64,000 nt of DNA from Pseudomonas koreensis (GCF_024169245.1 NZ_JALJWP010000001.1:2853501-2917500); one strand, 5' to 3'. Shown: positions 37,483 to 46,741, counted from the first letter of the stretch. The notes: generated by a model not told the origin, from the letters alone. Translations and numbers: made by a program.

Positions 37483-38412
37483 GTGAGTGCCGAGCGGCGC
37501 AATGCCGACGGTTTTGCCCTGCAAGTGATGATCGGCCTGTGCCTGATCTGGGGTGTGCAGCAAGTCCTGATCAAATGGGCGGCGACTGACATCGCGCCGG
37601 TCATGCAAGCGGCAGGGCGTTCAGGAATCTCGGCTTTGCTGGTCGGTTTGCTGATCTGCTGGAAGGGCGGTTGGGATCAGGTCGGCAGCACCTGGCGCGG
37701 CGGTTTGCTGGCCGGTGCGCTGTTTGGTCTGGAATTCCTGTTCATCGCCGAAGGCCTGCAACTGACCACCGCCGCGCACATGTCGGTGTTCCTCTATACC
37801 GCGCCGATCTTCACCGCACTCGGTGTGCATTTCCTGCTCGCCAGCGAACGCCTGCGCCCATTGCAATGGCTGGGGATTCTGCTGGCCTTCATCGGCATCG
37901 CGATTGCCTTCGCCGGCGGTGTGTCGTGGGACAACCTCGACCGCCGCATGCTCCTGGGCGATGCCTTCGGCGTGCTGGCTGGCGCCTGCTGGGGCGCGAC
38001 CACCGTGGTGGTGCGTGCCTCGCGACTGTCGGAAGCGCCGGTGACATTGACCCTGTTTTATCAGCTGATAGTCGGCTTCATCGGCCTGCTGTTGATCGCG
38101 CTGTTCAGCGGCCAGATTACTCACGTCAGCCTGACCACGGTGGCGGTGGCCAGTGTGCTGTTCCAAGGGCTGGTGGTGTCGTTCTTCAGTTACCTGGTGT
38201 GGTTCTGGCTGCTGCGTCGTTATCTGGCGGCCAACCTGGCGGTGTTCTCGTTCATGACGCCGTTGTTCGGCGTGACCTTCGGTGTGCTGTTGCTCGGTGA
38301 AGCGTTGAGCCTGAACTTCGTCATCGGCGCCGTACTGGTGTTGCTCGGCATCACCTTCGTCAGCGCCGAGCAGTGGCTGCGTCGACGTTTGCGCAAGGCG
38401 CTGGGCCAGTAG
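37483..38412 (+). CDS. EamA/DMT family transporter
   Basis: A 309-residue inner membrane protein with ten helices in two EamA halves (ALQVMIGLCLIWGVQQVLIKW; LLLIALFSGQITHVSLTTVA). The substrate is unknown. I chose the GTG at 37483, with GAGGTG 8 nt upstream; the frame is open from 37447. Its 3' end overlaps the convergent MFS gene by 53 nt (38360-38412). It is the fourth DMT exporter gene in the window, after 7034, 8017 and 26932. Confidence 0.88.
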   Translation: MSAERRNADGFALQVMIGLCLIWGVQQVLIKWAATDIAPVMQAAGRSGISALLVGLLICWKGGWDQVGSTWRGGLLAGALFGLEFLFIAEGLQLTTAAHMSVFLYTAPIFTALGVHFLLASERLRPLQWLGILLAFIGIAIAFAGGVSWDNLDRRMLLGDAFGVLAGACWGATTVVVRASRLSEAPVTLTLFYQLIVGFIGLLLIALFSGQITHVSLTTVAVASVLFQGLVVSFFSYLVWFWLLRRYLAANLAVFSFMTPLFGVTFGVLLLGEALSLNFVIGAVLVLLGITFVSAEQWLRRRLRKALGQ

Positions 38413-39541
38413 CTTTTACCTGCATCGCCAGCGCGCCTGCCACCAACAGGCCTGCGCCGGCGATCAACAGCGCCGGCTGCAAACCGCCGCTGAAATGGCT
38501 GCTCAGCGCCGCCAGCAACGGGCCGCTGAGCTGGCCGACGGCGAAGCACGCTGTGAGCATCCCGGCGTTGCGCTGGGTGGCGTGGGGCGCCAGTTCTCGC
38601 GAACGCTGCATCACCAGTTGCATGCAGGCCAGAAACGGCGTGCCGCAGAGGATCACGCCCAATGCCAGGCCGAGGCCGCTGCCCAGCAGACAGGCGAACA
38701 CACCGGCCGCTTGCAGCCACAACGTCGCCATCAACCAGTGCCGCGTGGTTTCGGGATCGTGCCGGCGCAGGCTCACCAGCCACACACCGATCGCCGCGCC
38801 GAGGCCGAAGCATGGCCAGAACAGATCCGCCTGCCACTGGCCATGAAACTGCGCGTTGGCCATTTGCGCCAGAAACGTCGCCGGAATGATGTAGCCGATG
38901 CCGTAGAGCGCATACACCAGCGCCAACCGGCCAATCCCTCGGTTCGCTGATGTCGCAGGGGCGATCGCCTTCTCCGTTACCGCCGCGGGCTGCGGCAACA
39001 ACCGCCAGACGCCAAGCATCATCAGCAACGCGGCGGCTGCGTAAATCAGCCACAGCGTCGCCGATGTCTGCTGCAATTGATGTGAGATCAGCGCCAGCAA
39101 CCCTGTCAGAAAAATTCCCAGCCCCGGCCCGGCGAAAACCAGAGCGCCCCAGCGCGGACGACCCGCTGCCGCCGCCAGCGGTTGACTGAGCGAGGTGATC
39201 ATCACCAATACCCAGGCACTCGCCACGCCGGTGCCAAAGCGCAACAGCAGGTGCGACCAGAAACCGTTGGCCCAGAACGACGCCAGTGTCAGCAGCACGC
39301 ACAGCCACAACCCGCCATGCAGCCGTCGCTGCACCTGTTGCGGCCGCTGCGCGAACATCGCATCCACGGCACCGAGCAGATAGCCGAAGTAGTTGGCTGC
39401 TGCAATCAGTCCGGCGGCGGTGAGATCGATCTGCCCTTCGCTGAGCAGGTGCGGCATCTGTGGCGTCAGGGCGAAACGGCCGATGCCCATGGCCAGCATC
39501 AGGGCGACAAAGCAGGCGGACAAGCGAATCAGCGGCGACAT
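38360..39541 (-). CDS. MFS transporter, YbfB/YjiJ family
   Basis: A 393-residue inner membrane protein with twelve predicted helices and the family opening CFVALMLAMGIGRFALTPQM, plus LIAAANYFGYLLGAVDAMFA near residue 45. Members are presumed efflux pumps, substrate unknown. GGAAG precedes the ATG at 39541. It is divergent from a LysR gene with 104 bp between starts, which is the classic layout of a LysR-regulated transporter. Its 3' end overlaps the convergent EamA gene. Confidence 0.9.
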   Translation of the reverse strand: MSPLIRLSACFVALMLAMGIGRFALTPQMPHLLSEGQIDLTAAGLIAAANYFGYLLGAVDAMFAQRPQQVQRRLHGGLWLCVLLTLASFWANGFWSHLLLRFGTGVASAWVLVMITSLSQPLAAAAGRPRWGALVFAGPGLGIFLTGLLALISHQLQQTSATLWLIYAAAALLMMLGVWRLLPQPAAVTEKAIAPATSANRGIGRLALVYALYGIGYIIPATFLAQMANAQFHGQWQADLFWPCFGLGAAIGVWLVSLRRHDPETTRHWLMATLWLQAAGVFACLLGSGLGLALGVILCGTPFLACMQLVMQRSRELAPHATQRNAGMLTACFAVGQLSGPLLAALSSHFSGGLQPALLIAGAGLLVAGALAMQVKATGPAPCANVDAATARR

Positions 39542-39645
39542 GGTCGGGCTTCCTTGGAAGGTTCAATGACCGTCAGGCTAGGATCGATTGACTTTCTTTA
39601 AAATTGAATAATAGTGAGTAACTTGTTCTGTTCAGGAGAAAACAG

Positions 39646-40539
39646 GTGGAATTCAGCCAACTGCGGATTTTTCAGGCGGTCGCCGAGGAAGGCTCGATCA
39701 CCCGCGCCGCCGAGCGCCTGCATCGCGTGCCCTCTAATCTGTCGACCCGGCTGAAACAGCTCGAGGAGCAGCTGGGTGTCGAACTGTTTGTCCGCGAACG
39801 GCAGCGCTTGCAGTTGTCGCCGGCAGGCAAGGTGCTGCTCGACTACACCGGCAAACTTTTCGCTCTGCGCGATCAGGCCAGCGCGGCGGTGATGGGCGGG
39901 CAACCGGCCGGTGACTTCGTGCTGGGCACCATGTACAGCACGGCGGCGATCCATCTGCCGGCGTTGCTGGCGCGATATCACAAGCAGTACCCGATGGTGA
40001 ATTTGCAAGTGCAATCGGCGCCGACCGGCGAATTGCTCGAAGGATTGCTCACCGGCCGCCTCGACGCAGCATTGGTCGACGGGCCGCTGGAACTGGCCGG
40101 GCTCGATGGCGTGCCGCTGTGCGAGGAGCGGCTGGTGCTGATCACTGAAATCGATCACCCACAGGTACGCAGCGCGCGGGATGTCGAGGGGCGTGCGGTG
40201 TTCACTTTCCGTCAGGGCTGCTCCTACCGCATGCGCCTGGAGGCGTGGTTCTCTCATTACCACGCGGCCATGGGCCGGCCGATGGAGATCGAGTCGTATC
40301 AGGGCATGCTTGCCTGTGTGATTGCCGGCAGCGGTGTGGCGTTGATGGCCGAGTCGATGCTCGCCAGCCTGCCGGGTCGCGAAAGCGTCGCCGTGCATCC
40401 GTTGGCCGAGCCGTTCGCGGGTGCGACAACGTGGCTCATGTGGCGCAAGGGCATGGCCGGGGCCAACCTCAATGCCTGGATTGATGTGCAACAAGCGGTC
40501 TATCCCGCGGCTTTGGCGCAAGAGCGCAAAACAGCGTGA
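39646..40539 (+). CDS. LysR family transcriptional regulator
   Basis: A 297-residue regulator starting with GTG at 39646, with AGGAG about 10 nt upstream. The winged helix is FSQLRIFQAVAEEGSITRAA then RVPSNLSTRLKQLEEQLGVE; the effector domain follows (FVLGTMYSTAAIHLPALLAR). The divergent MFS gene is its likely target, and the shared 104-bp gap is AT-rich for this window and should hold the binding sites. Confidence 0.92.
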   Translation: MEFSQLRIFQAVAEEGSITRAAERLHRVPSNLSTRLKQLEEQLGVELFVRERQRLQLSPAGKVLLDYTGKLFALRDQASAAVMGGQPAGDFVLGTMYSTAAIHLPALLARYHKQYPMVNLQVQSAPTGELLEGLLTGRLDAALVDGPLELAGLDGVPLCEERLVLITEIDHPQVRSARDVEGRAVFTFRQGCSYRMRLEAWFSHYHAAMGRPMEIESYQGMLACVIAGSGVALMAESMLASLPGRESVAVHPLAEPFAGATTWLMWRKGMAGANLNAWIDVQQAVYPAALAQERKTA

Positions 40540-40681
40540 ACCAATCGCAGCAGATCCTGTTCAATTCAGTAACAGATCATTGCGGATTTGGTCGAGCATT
40601 GCGTAGGACTTCGGACTATTATCAGTGCGAAGCGGCCTCAGAATTCCGGCCGCTCAGCACCACCCTGAAGGGGGCATGACG

Positions 40682-40810
40682 ATGAAAGAGAAAATCCAGA
40701 ACTGGCTGCACGATTTGGGAGTTGCCCTCGGTTTGATCGAACCGCCTCTGCAACCGGTACCGATTCGCACGGACGACGAACAGCGTCGGCGCCAGCCACG
40801 TCGGCGTTAA
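40682..40810 (+). CDS. Small conserved protein
   Basis: A 42-residue ORF, MKEKIQNWLHDLGVALGLIE then a proline-rich link (PPLQPVPIR) and a very basic end (RRRQPRRR). AAGGGGG at 40668-40674 lies 7 nt before the ATG at 40682, while the ATG at 40676 would be too close. The amphipathic helix plus arginine tail is a recognisable Pseudomonas small-protein type, but I know no function. It is too short for most gene finders. Confidence 0.65.
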   Translation: MKEKIQNWLHDLGVALGLIEPPLQPVPIRTDDEQRRRQPRRR

Positions 40811-40830
40811 CCCCTCCGATCAGAGATTTC

Positions 40831-40892
40831 AAGATCGCAGCCGTCGGCGGTTTCTACAGATTGTAGAAGCTGCCGAAGGCTGCGATCTTTTG
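40831..40892. repeat. REP pair, family 2
   Basis: Arms AGATCGCAGCCGTCGGCGG and GAAGCTGCCGAAGGCTGCGA around TTTCTACAGATTGTA. Confidence 0.92.
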
Positions 40893-40906
40893 CTTTCCGC
40901 CAGGCG

Positions 40907-40940
40907 AAAAAAACGGGTGTGGCCACCGACGCCACACCCG
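40907..40940 (-). terminator. Intrinsic terminator of the symporter gene
   Basis: Stem CGGGTGTGGC / GCCACACCCG (40914-40940) with an A-run at 40907-40913, which is a U-run in the leftward transcript. Confidence 0.93.
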
Positions 40941-40971
40941 CTGAAGAAAACATCAAGTCGTTACAGCAGAT

Positions 40972-42351
40972 TCACACCGCAGTTGCCACGGTCGCCGGGC
41001 GACGGGACAACAGGCTGACCACGACAAAACTCACCAGGCCAACGGCCAGGCTGTAGTAGATCGGCGTGTTGGCATCCAGGCCATCCTTGAACATGAACAG
41101 CAGCGCCGTGGCGAAGCCCAGGCCCATGCTCGCGATCGCGCCCGCGGTGGTCGCACGTTTCCAGAAAATCGCCCCGATCAGCGGAATCAGCATGCCACCG
41201 ACCAACAGGTTGTAGGCGAGGGTGAGGGCGCTGATCACGTCATTCACCACCAGCGCGATCCCCAGAACCACTACGCCGGTCAGCAATGTGAACAGGCGGT
41301 TCACGCCCAGGCTCGACTGCTTGCCGCCACGCAGTTTCGGCAGCAAATCCTCGGTCAGCGTAGTGGCTGCAGCGAGCAGACCGGCGCTGGCGGTGGACAT
41401 CATCGCCGCCAGTGCAGCCGCGATCACCAGACCACGGATGCCGTCCGGAAGTGAAAGTTTGACGATGGCCGCGAAGGCGTTGTTGACGTTGTCCAGATCC
41501 GGAATCAGCACGTGCGCGGCCATGCCGATCAACGCGCAGGCCAGGCCGTAAACGATGCAATAGATGCCGGCGATGCTGCCGGCGTATTGCGCGACTTTGG
41601 CAGTCTTGACGGTGAACACCCGTTGCCAGATGTCCTGACCTATGAGGATGCCGAAGAAGTAGATCATGAAGTAGGTGATGATCGTATCCCAGCCGATCGT
41701 GGTGAAGTTGAATGCAGTCGCCGGCAGTTTCAGCACCAGCTCATCCCAGCCGCCGACGCGGTACAGGCAGATCGGCAACAGGATGAACATCAGGCCGACA
41801 GTCTTGATGATGAACTGGACGATGTCGGTCAGGGTCAGCGACCACATGCCGCCGATCGCCGAATAGATCACCACCACGCCACCGCCGAGCAGTACCGAAA
41901 TCCAGAACGGCAGGCCGAACAGCACTTGCAGCACGGTGCCGATCGCGAGGATCGAGGTCACGCCGATCATCAGCGCGTAGGCCAGCATGATCGCCGCGCT
42001 CGCAGAGCGGGCCATTGGGTTGTAGCGTTTTTCCAGGACCTGAGTGACGGTGTAGATCTTCAGTTTCAGCAGTGGCTTGGCGAGGAACAGGTTCAGCGCA
42101 ACGATGCCGCAACCCAGTGCCGCACACAGCCAGAAACCGGAAATCCCATGCACGTAGCCCAGGCGCACGGTGCCGACGGTGGACGCACCGCCCAGCACGG
42201 TCGCGGCCATGGTGCCCATGTACAGACTCGGGCCGAGGTTGCGGCCGGCGACGAGAAAGTCCTCGTTGGTCTTGGCCTTGCGCATGCCGAAATAGCCGAG
42301 CAAGAGCATGCCGGCGGCGTAGATGAGGACGACGAATAAATCCAAAGCCAT
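40972..42351 (-). CDS. Sodium:solute symporter (SSS family)
   Basis: A 459-residue inner membrane protein with about 13 hydrophobic helices and SSS features (NEDFLVAGRNLGPSLYMGTM near residue 29; AAALAAMMSTASAGLLAAATTLTEDLLPKL near residue 311). It imports a solute with sodium. Its place next to the NCS1 transporter, gbuA and divergent gbuR suggests a substrate such as guanidinobutyrate or a related amino-compound; this is context only. It ends at a strong terminator and lies 157 bp from the NCS1 gene, with a REP pair between. Confidence 0.9.
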   Translation of the reverse strand: MALDLFVVLIYAAGMLLLGYFGMRKAKTNEDFLVAGRNLGPSLYMGTMAATVLGGASTVGTVRLGYVHGISGFWLCAALGCGIVALNLFLAKPLLKLKIYTVTQVLEKRYNPMARSASAAIMLAYALMIGVTSILAIGTVLQVLFGLPFWISVLLGGGVVVIYSAIGGMWSLTLTDIVQFIIKTVGLMFILLPICLYRVGGWDELVLKLPATAFNFTTIGWDTIITYFMIYFFGILIGQDIWQRVFTVKTAKVAQYAGSIAGIYCIVYGLACALIGMAAHVLIPDLDNVNNAFAAIVKLSLPDGIRGLVIAAALAAMMSTASAGLLAAATTLTEDLLPKLRGGKQSSLGVNRLFTLLTGVVVLGIALVVNDVISALTLAYNLLVGGMLIPLIGAIFWKRATTAGAIASMGLGFATALLFMFKDGLDANTPIYYSLAVGLVSFVVVSLLSRRPATVATAV

Positions 42352-42403
42352 GATGGCGTGTCTCCGATTGTCTTTTTTATATCGAGGCTGAAATCAGTTC
42401 CCT

Positions 42404-42492
42404 TGTAGGAGTGAGCCTGCTCGCGATAGCGGTCTTTCAGTCACATCGATGGCGAATGTGCTGCAGTCATCGCGAGCAGGCTCACTCCTACA
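42404..42492. repeat. REP pair, family 1
   Basis: Arms TGTAGGAGTGAGCCTGCTCG and complement between two co-oriented transporter genes; it may cause differential mRNA stability within the operon. Confidence 0.94.
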
Positions 42493-42508
42493 AGGGTTTT
42501 GTGTGTAA

Positions 42509-44011
42509 TCAGGCGGCCTGACGTAGTTCGGGTTTTATGGCGGCTTCGCTGCGCACATCGCTCGGCCCGAACACTTCGCGCGGTTCCGGGAACAGCTTGA
42601 GCAGCGTCAGGTACACCACCGACGCCAGGCCCAATGTCACCGGCAAACTGATGTCGATGCCCCCCGCCAACTCACCCAGCGGACCGACGAACTGCCCCGG
42701 CAGGTTGACGAAGCACAGGCCGACCAGTGCGCTGGGTATCCACGCGCCGAGGCCGCGCCAGTTCCAGCCGTGGTTGAACCAGTAGCGTCCGCCCTGTTCG
42801 CCGCGGGTGAACACCTGCAGATCATCCGGGCAATAGAAGCCGCGCCGCACCAGCAGACCGATGATCATGATCACCATCCACGGCGTGGTGCAGGTGATGA
42901 TCAGCACGGCGAAGGTCGACACGCTCTGCACCAGGTTCGCCGCAAACCGGCCGATGAAGATGAAGGCGATCGACAGCACGCCGATCAGCAAGGTCGCCTT
43001 GACTCGGGAGAGGACGCGGGGGAACACGCTGGACATGTCCAGGCCGGTGCCATACAGCGACGTGGTGCCGGTGGACATGCCGCCGATCACCGCAATCAGG
43101 CACACCGGCAGGAAGAACCAGCTCGGCGATACCGCCAGCAATCCGCCGACGTAGTTGTTCGCCGCGATGTAGTCCGGCGCCTTGATCGCCACGATAGTCG
43201 CGGTGGCGAGGCCGAACAGGAATGGAATCAACGTTGCCAGTTGCGCAGCGATCACCGCCAGCATGATCCGACCCTTCGGTGTTGCACGCGGAATGTAGCG
43301 CGACCAGTCGCCAAGGAACGCACCGAAGGAAATCGGATTGCTCATCGCCACCAGCGCCGCGCCGATGAATGCCGCCCAGAATCCGCCCTGACCCAGCGCC
43401 ACGCTGCCGGCGTACTGGCTGTCGAAAGCAGGGGCGAAGGCGAAGATGCCGAGCAGGAACAACAGGCTCGCGGCCCACACGGCGATGCGGTTGACCCACA
43501 GCATGATGCGGAAACCGTAGATGCACACGGTCAGCACCAGCAGCGCGAAGAGGCCATAGGCCAGGCCGAGAGTCAGGTCGGTTTCCGGCAGGTCGACGAG
43601 GCGTTTGGCGCCGCCGACCAGCGCATCACCCGAGCTCCACACTGACAGCGAAAAGAACGCGATGGCCGTCAGCAACGACAGGAACGAGCCAACGATCCGC
43701 CCGTGCACGCCGAAGTGCGCACCGGAAGACACGGCGTTGTTGGTGCCGTTGAGCGGGCCGAACAGGCCCATCGGCGCGAGAATCAGCGCACCGACCAGCA
43801 CACCCAGGACAATCGCCCAGACGCCGGCCTGAAACGACAGGCCGAACAGCACCGGGAAACTGCCGAGCACCGCGGTGGCGAAGGTATTGGCGCCGCCGAA
43901 GATCAAGCGAAACAAGTCGCTGGGTCGGGCGTCGCGCTCATGCTCCGGGATCTGTTCGACCCCGTTTGTTTCAATGCTGCTAAGGCTTTTTTCGTTGTTG
44001 TTGTTATTCAT
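42509..44011 (-). CDS. NCS1 purine/cytosine permease-type transporter
   Basis: A 500-residue inner membrane protein with twelve helices and the CodB-like opening (DARPSDLFRLIFGGANTFATAV near residue 27) and GPLNGTNNAVSSGAHFGVHG near residue 85. It may import a base-like or guanidino compound; the gbu context favours the latter. The first residues MNNNNNEK are low complexity. GGAGCAGATC precedes the ATG. It follows the NTF2-like gene in the leftward gbu cluster. Confidence 0.9.
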   Translation of the reverse strand: MNNNNNEKSLSSIETNGVEQIPEHERDARPSDLFRLIFGGANTFATAVLGSFPVLFGLSFQAGVWAIVLGVLVGALILAPMGLFGPLNGTNNAVSSGAHFGVHGRIVGSFLSLLTAIAFFSLSVWSSGDALVGGAKRLVDLPETDLTLGLAYGLFALLVLTVCIYGFRIMLWVNRIAVWAASLLFLLGIFAFAPAFDSQYAGSVALGQGGFWAAFIGAALVAMSNPISFGAFLGDWSRYIPRATPKGRIMLAVIAAQLATLIPFLFGLATATIVAIKAPDYIAANNYVGGLLAVSPSWFFLPVCLIAVIGGMSTGTTSLYGTGLDMSSVFPRVLSRVKATLLIGVLSIAFIFIGRFAANLVQSVSTFAVLIITCTTPWMVIMIIGLLVRRGFYCPDDLQVFTRGEQGGRYWFNHGWNWRGLGAWIPSALVGLCFVNLPGQFVGPLGELAGGIDISLPVTLGLASVVYLTLLKLFPEPREVFGPSDVRSEAAIKPELRQAA

Positions 44012-44062
44012 GATCTGCTCCGATCATCAGGCGCGCTCATCGTGCGTGAGCGTCACCATTGG

Positions 44063-44485
44063 CTAAGGGGGTGGCAGCCCTTCCGGCATTGCGGACAAAT
44101 GTTCGTGACAGGCCAGCCATAGGCCTTGTTGTTCTAGGCTCGACGCTTGTTTGCGGAAAACAATCGTCTCGCGCTCCTGGCTGAAGTGTTGCTCCCCTTG
44201 CATGCGCAGCTCGGTGGCCACGTCATGGATGAAAACCGCCACGTCACCCTGCAGGCTGACAAAGGCGTTGCTCGAGGTGCACGACAGCACCTCGAAACCG
44301 TCCTCGGCACGCCAGCTATCCCACAAGGCCTGATAGGCATCGCGCGACAGAAGTGGCTGCTTGAGGGTGTAGAACACGAAGCTGGCATCGGCGCTGAACG
44401 CGCCGAAATAAGCTTCGCGATCGCTACGGGCGAAGGCGGACACCAGATCGGCGGCCGCTTGCAAAACCTGATCACGTGCGTGCAT
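44063..44485 (-). CDS. NTF2-like / SnoaL-fold protein
   Basis: A 140-residue protein with an NTF2-like cone fold (ARSDREAYFGAFSADASFVFYT, then AYQALWDSWRAEDGFEVLSC). Such proteins may be isomerases, hydrolase partners or binding proteins; the reaction is unknown. It lies 10 nt after gbuA and before the NCS1 transporter gene, so it is part of the guanidinobutyrate operon. There is no signal peptide. Confidence 0.8.
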   Translation of the reverse strand: MHARDQVLQAAADLVSAFARSDREAYFGAFSADASFVFYTLKQPLLSRDAYQALWDSWRAEDGFEVLSCTSSNAFVSLQGDVAVFIHDVATELRMQGEQHFSQERETIVFRKQASSLEQQGLWLACHEHLSAMPEGLPPP

Positions 44486-44495
44486 GAGCCGACCC

Positions 44496-45446
44496 TCAGC
44501 GATGAACCACGCCAGGCAGTACGCAGAGCATTTCGTACAGCAGGTTGGCGGCCAGCAGCGAGGTGTTGCCGGTGGTGTCGTAAGCGGGCGAAACTTCTAC
44601 CAGATCGCAACCGATCAGGTCGAGGCCCTGACAGCCGCGGACGATTTCAATCGCCTGAATGGTGGTCAGGCCGCCGATTTCCGGGGTGCCGGTGCCGGGA
44701 GCCCAGGCCGGGTCGATGCCGTCGATGTCGAAACTCAGATACACCGGACCGCCACCGACCTTCTCACGTACTTCGGCCATCAGCGGTGCCAGCGACTTGT
44801 GCCAGCACTCTTCGGCCTGCACCACGCGGAAACCCTGATCGCGGCTCCAGTTGAAGTCGTCGGCGGTGTAACCCTGGGCGCGCAAACCGATCTGCACCAC
44901 GCGATCGCAATCGAGCAGACCTTCCTCGACAGCGCGACGGAACGTGGTGCCGTGGGCGATCTTCTCGCCGAACATGTGATCGTTGACGTCAGCGTGCGCA
45001 TCGATGTGCACCAGGCCAACCTTGCCGTGCTTTTTATGAATCGCGCGCAGGATCGGCAGGGTGATGGTGTGGTCGCCACCCAGTGTCATCGGGATGACGT
45101 TGTGCTCGAGGATGTTGTCGTAGGCTTCTTCGATGATGCGCACGGCGTCGAGCAGGTTGAAGGTGTTGATCGCCACGTCACCGATATCGGCCACCGACAG
45201 CGAGTCGAACGGTGCGGCGCCGGTGGCCATGTTGTACGGGCGGATCATCACCGATTCGGTGCGGATGTCGCGCGGCCCGAAGCGGGTGCCGGGGCGCAGC
45301 GAAGTGCCGATGTCCAGCGGCACGCCAACGAAGGCAGCGTCGAGGCCGGCAGCGGTCGGTACATGGGGAAGTCGGAGCATGGTGGCGATGCCGCCGAAGC
45401 GCGGCATTTCATTGCCGCCCAGTGGTTGGTGAAGAATCTTGTCCAC
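44496..45446 (-). CDS. gbuA: Guanidinobutyrase (ureohydrolase)
   Basis: A 316-residue arginase-fold hydrolase. The manganese site is seen in GGDHT near residue 128, HIDAHADVND near residue 150 and SFDIDGIDP near residue 240. The sequence, including the opening MDKILHQPLGGNEMPRFGGI, matches P. aeruginosa GbuA as I remember it. GbuA splits 4-guanidinobutyrate to 4-aminobutyrate and urea in arginine catabolism. Agmatinase (SpeB) is the main alternative. It leads a leftward operon with an NTF2-like protein and transporters and is divergent from gbuR. Confidence 0.92.
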   Translation of the reverse strand: MDKILHQPLGGNEMPRFGGIATMLRLPHVPTAAGLDAAFVGVPLDIGTSLRPGTRFGPRDIRTESVMIRPYNMATGAAPFDSLSVADIGDVAINTFNLLDAVRIIEEAYDNILEHNVIPMTLGGDHTITLPILRAIHKKHGKVGLVHIDAHADVNDHMFGEKIAHGTTFRRAVEEGLLDCDRVVQIGLRAQGYTADDFNWSRDQGFRVVQAEECWHKSLAPLMAEVREKVGGGPVYLSFDIDGIDPAWAPGTGTPEIGGLTTIQAIEIVRGCQGLDLIGCDLVEVSPAYDTTGNTSLLAANLLYEMLCVLPGVVHR

Positions 45447-45649
45447 GGGTAGGGCCTCATCGTCTTTGTTTTATTTATGCCGGCGCGCCGTTGAGCACAG
45501 GTTCGGACGCCGCTGTGGGGCCGATCATGCGAAATGCAGTGACGCGGAAGAATCGCTACGGGCAAAAACTTAGTTCAGATTTTTCTAAACTAATGGGCGA
45601 GGTGGGATTAGACTTTGGCGGGTTCGAATGGTGTGTTCGGCTGGGGATT

Positions 45650-45807
45650 GTTGCCCTCACCCCAGCCCTCTCCCAGAGGGAGAGGGGGCCGACCGAGTAG
45701 TTGGCGGAATCTGCACCGACCTGAAAATCGAGTCGAACTCAGGATTTGAAAGCCATGGAGATCAGCTCCCTCTCCCTCGGGGAGAGGGCTGGGGTGAGGG
45801 GCTTTTC
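45650..45807. repeat. Reverse-oriented copy of the 109-bp repeat family
   Basis: TTGCCCTCACCCCAGCCCTC followed by GAGGGAGAGGG, then CGACCGAGTAGTTGGCGGAA and GAGTCGAACTC. This matches the reverse complement of the unit at 26418-26858, and a second arm follows (CTCCCTCTCCCTCGGGGAGA). It fills most of the 395-bp gap between gbuA and gbuR. Confidence 0.9.
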
Positions 45808-45841
45808 CCACAGAGACACAGCTGCAACACCTGGAGCAGAA

Positions 45842-46735
45842 ATGGCCAACGCTTTACCCGACCTGAAACTCCTGCGCATCTTCGTCAGCGTCGTGCGCCA
45901 TCAGGGCTTTGCCAATGCGCAGCAGGAACTCAACCTGTCGACCTCGGCAATCAGCACCTACATGAGCCAGCTCGAAGCCGCGCTCGGTCTGGTGCTGTGC
46001 CATCGTGGGCGCGGCGGGTTCAGCCTGACCAGCAAGGGCGAGCTGTTCCATCAGGAAACCCTGCGTCTGCTTGGCGAACTCGAAGGCTTCGAGCAGTACG
46101 CTGCCGCGCTCAAGGGCGAACTGCGCGGCACGCTCAACCTCGGGGTGATCGATTCCACGGTCAGCGACAAGGCCCTGCCATTTGCCGAAGCCATCGGCGC
46201 CTACAGTCAGGAACACCCGGCGGTGCATTTGCACCTGTCAGTGATGAGCCCGTACGAATTGCAACTCGGCGTGCAGGACAATCGCCTCGATCTGGCCATC
46301 GGTGCGTTCTCCACGCGCATGAGTGGTCTGGTCTACATGCCGCTGTACCGCGAGCAGCACTGGCTGTATTGCAGCAGTCGCCATCCGTTGTTCAACGAGC
46401 GGCGCATCCCCGAGCAGGTGATCACCCAGCAACGGATGGTCGGGCGTGGCTACTGGAGTCAGGCGGAACTGGCTCGGCACGGTTTCAAACACAGTGCCGC
46501 GACCGTGGAAAGCATGGAAGCGCAGCTGATTCTGGTGCTCTCCGGCGCGTACATCGGATATCTGCCGGAACACTACGCGCAGGCCTGGGCCGACAAGGGC
46601 GATCTGCGTGTCCTGTTGCCGGCGACCTTTGGTTATCAGGCACCGTTTTCGATGATCATGCGCAGGGGCCGCAGCCGCGAGCCGCTGATCCAGACCTTCC
46701 GCGATTTGCTCAAAGCGCAATTGAATCAGGCGTAA
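45842..46735 (+). CDS. gbuR: LysR regulator of the guanidinobutyrase operon
   Basis: A 297-residue LysR protein. The winged helix is LKLLRIFVSVVRHQGFANAQ then NLSTSAISTYMSQLEAALGL, and the effector domain follows. It is divergent from gbuA, as in P. aeruginosa where GbuR activates gbuA with 4-guanidinobutyrate. I chose the ATG at 45842, preceded by GGAG; the frame stays open back to 45746, but that extension would be translated repeat DNA. The DTW gene begins 6 nt after its stop. Confidence 0.88.
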   Translation: MANALPDLKLLRIFVSVVRHQGFANAQQELNLSTSAISTYMSQLEAALGLVLCHRGRGGFSLTSKGELFHQETLRLLGELEGFEQYAAALKGELRGTLNLGVIDSTVSDKALPFAEAIGAYSQEHPAVHLHLSVMSPYELQLGVQDNRLDLAIGAFSTRMSGLVYMPLYREQHWLYCSSRHPLFNERRIPEQVITQQRMVGRGYWSQAELARHGFKHSAATVESMEAQLILVLSGAYIGYLPEHYAQAWADKGDLRVLLPATFGYQAPFSMIMRRGRSREPLIQTFRDLLKAQLNQA

Positions 46736-46741
46736 CCCATC

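Noticed and set aside
45600..45640. GGGTTCGAAT as a tRNA T-arm
   Set aside because: No acceptor stem, anticodon arm or CCA end can be built around it.
45746..45841. N-terminal extension of gbuR from 45746
   Set aside because: It would translate repeat DNA; the ATG at 45842 has GGAG and the usual LysR N-terminus.
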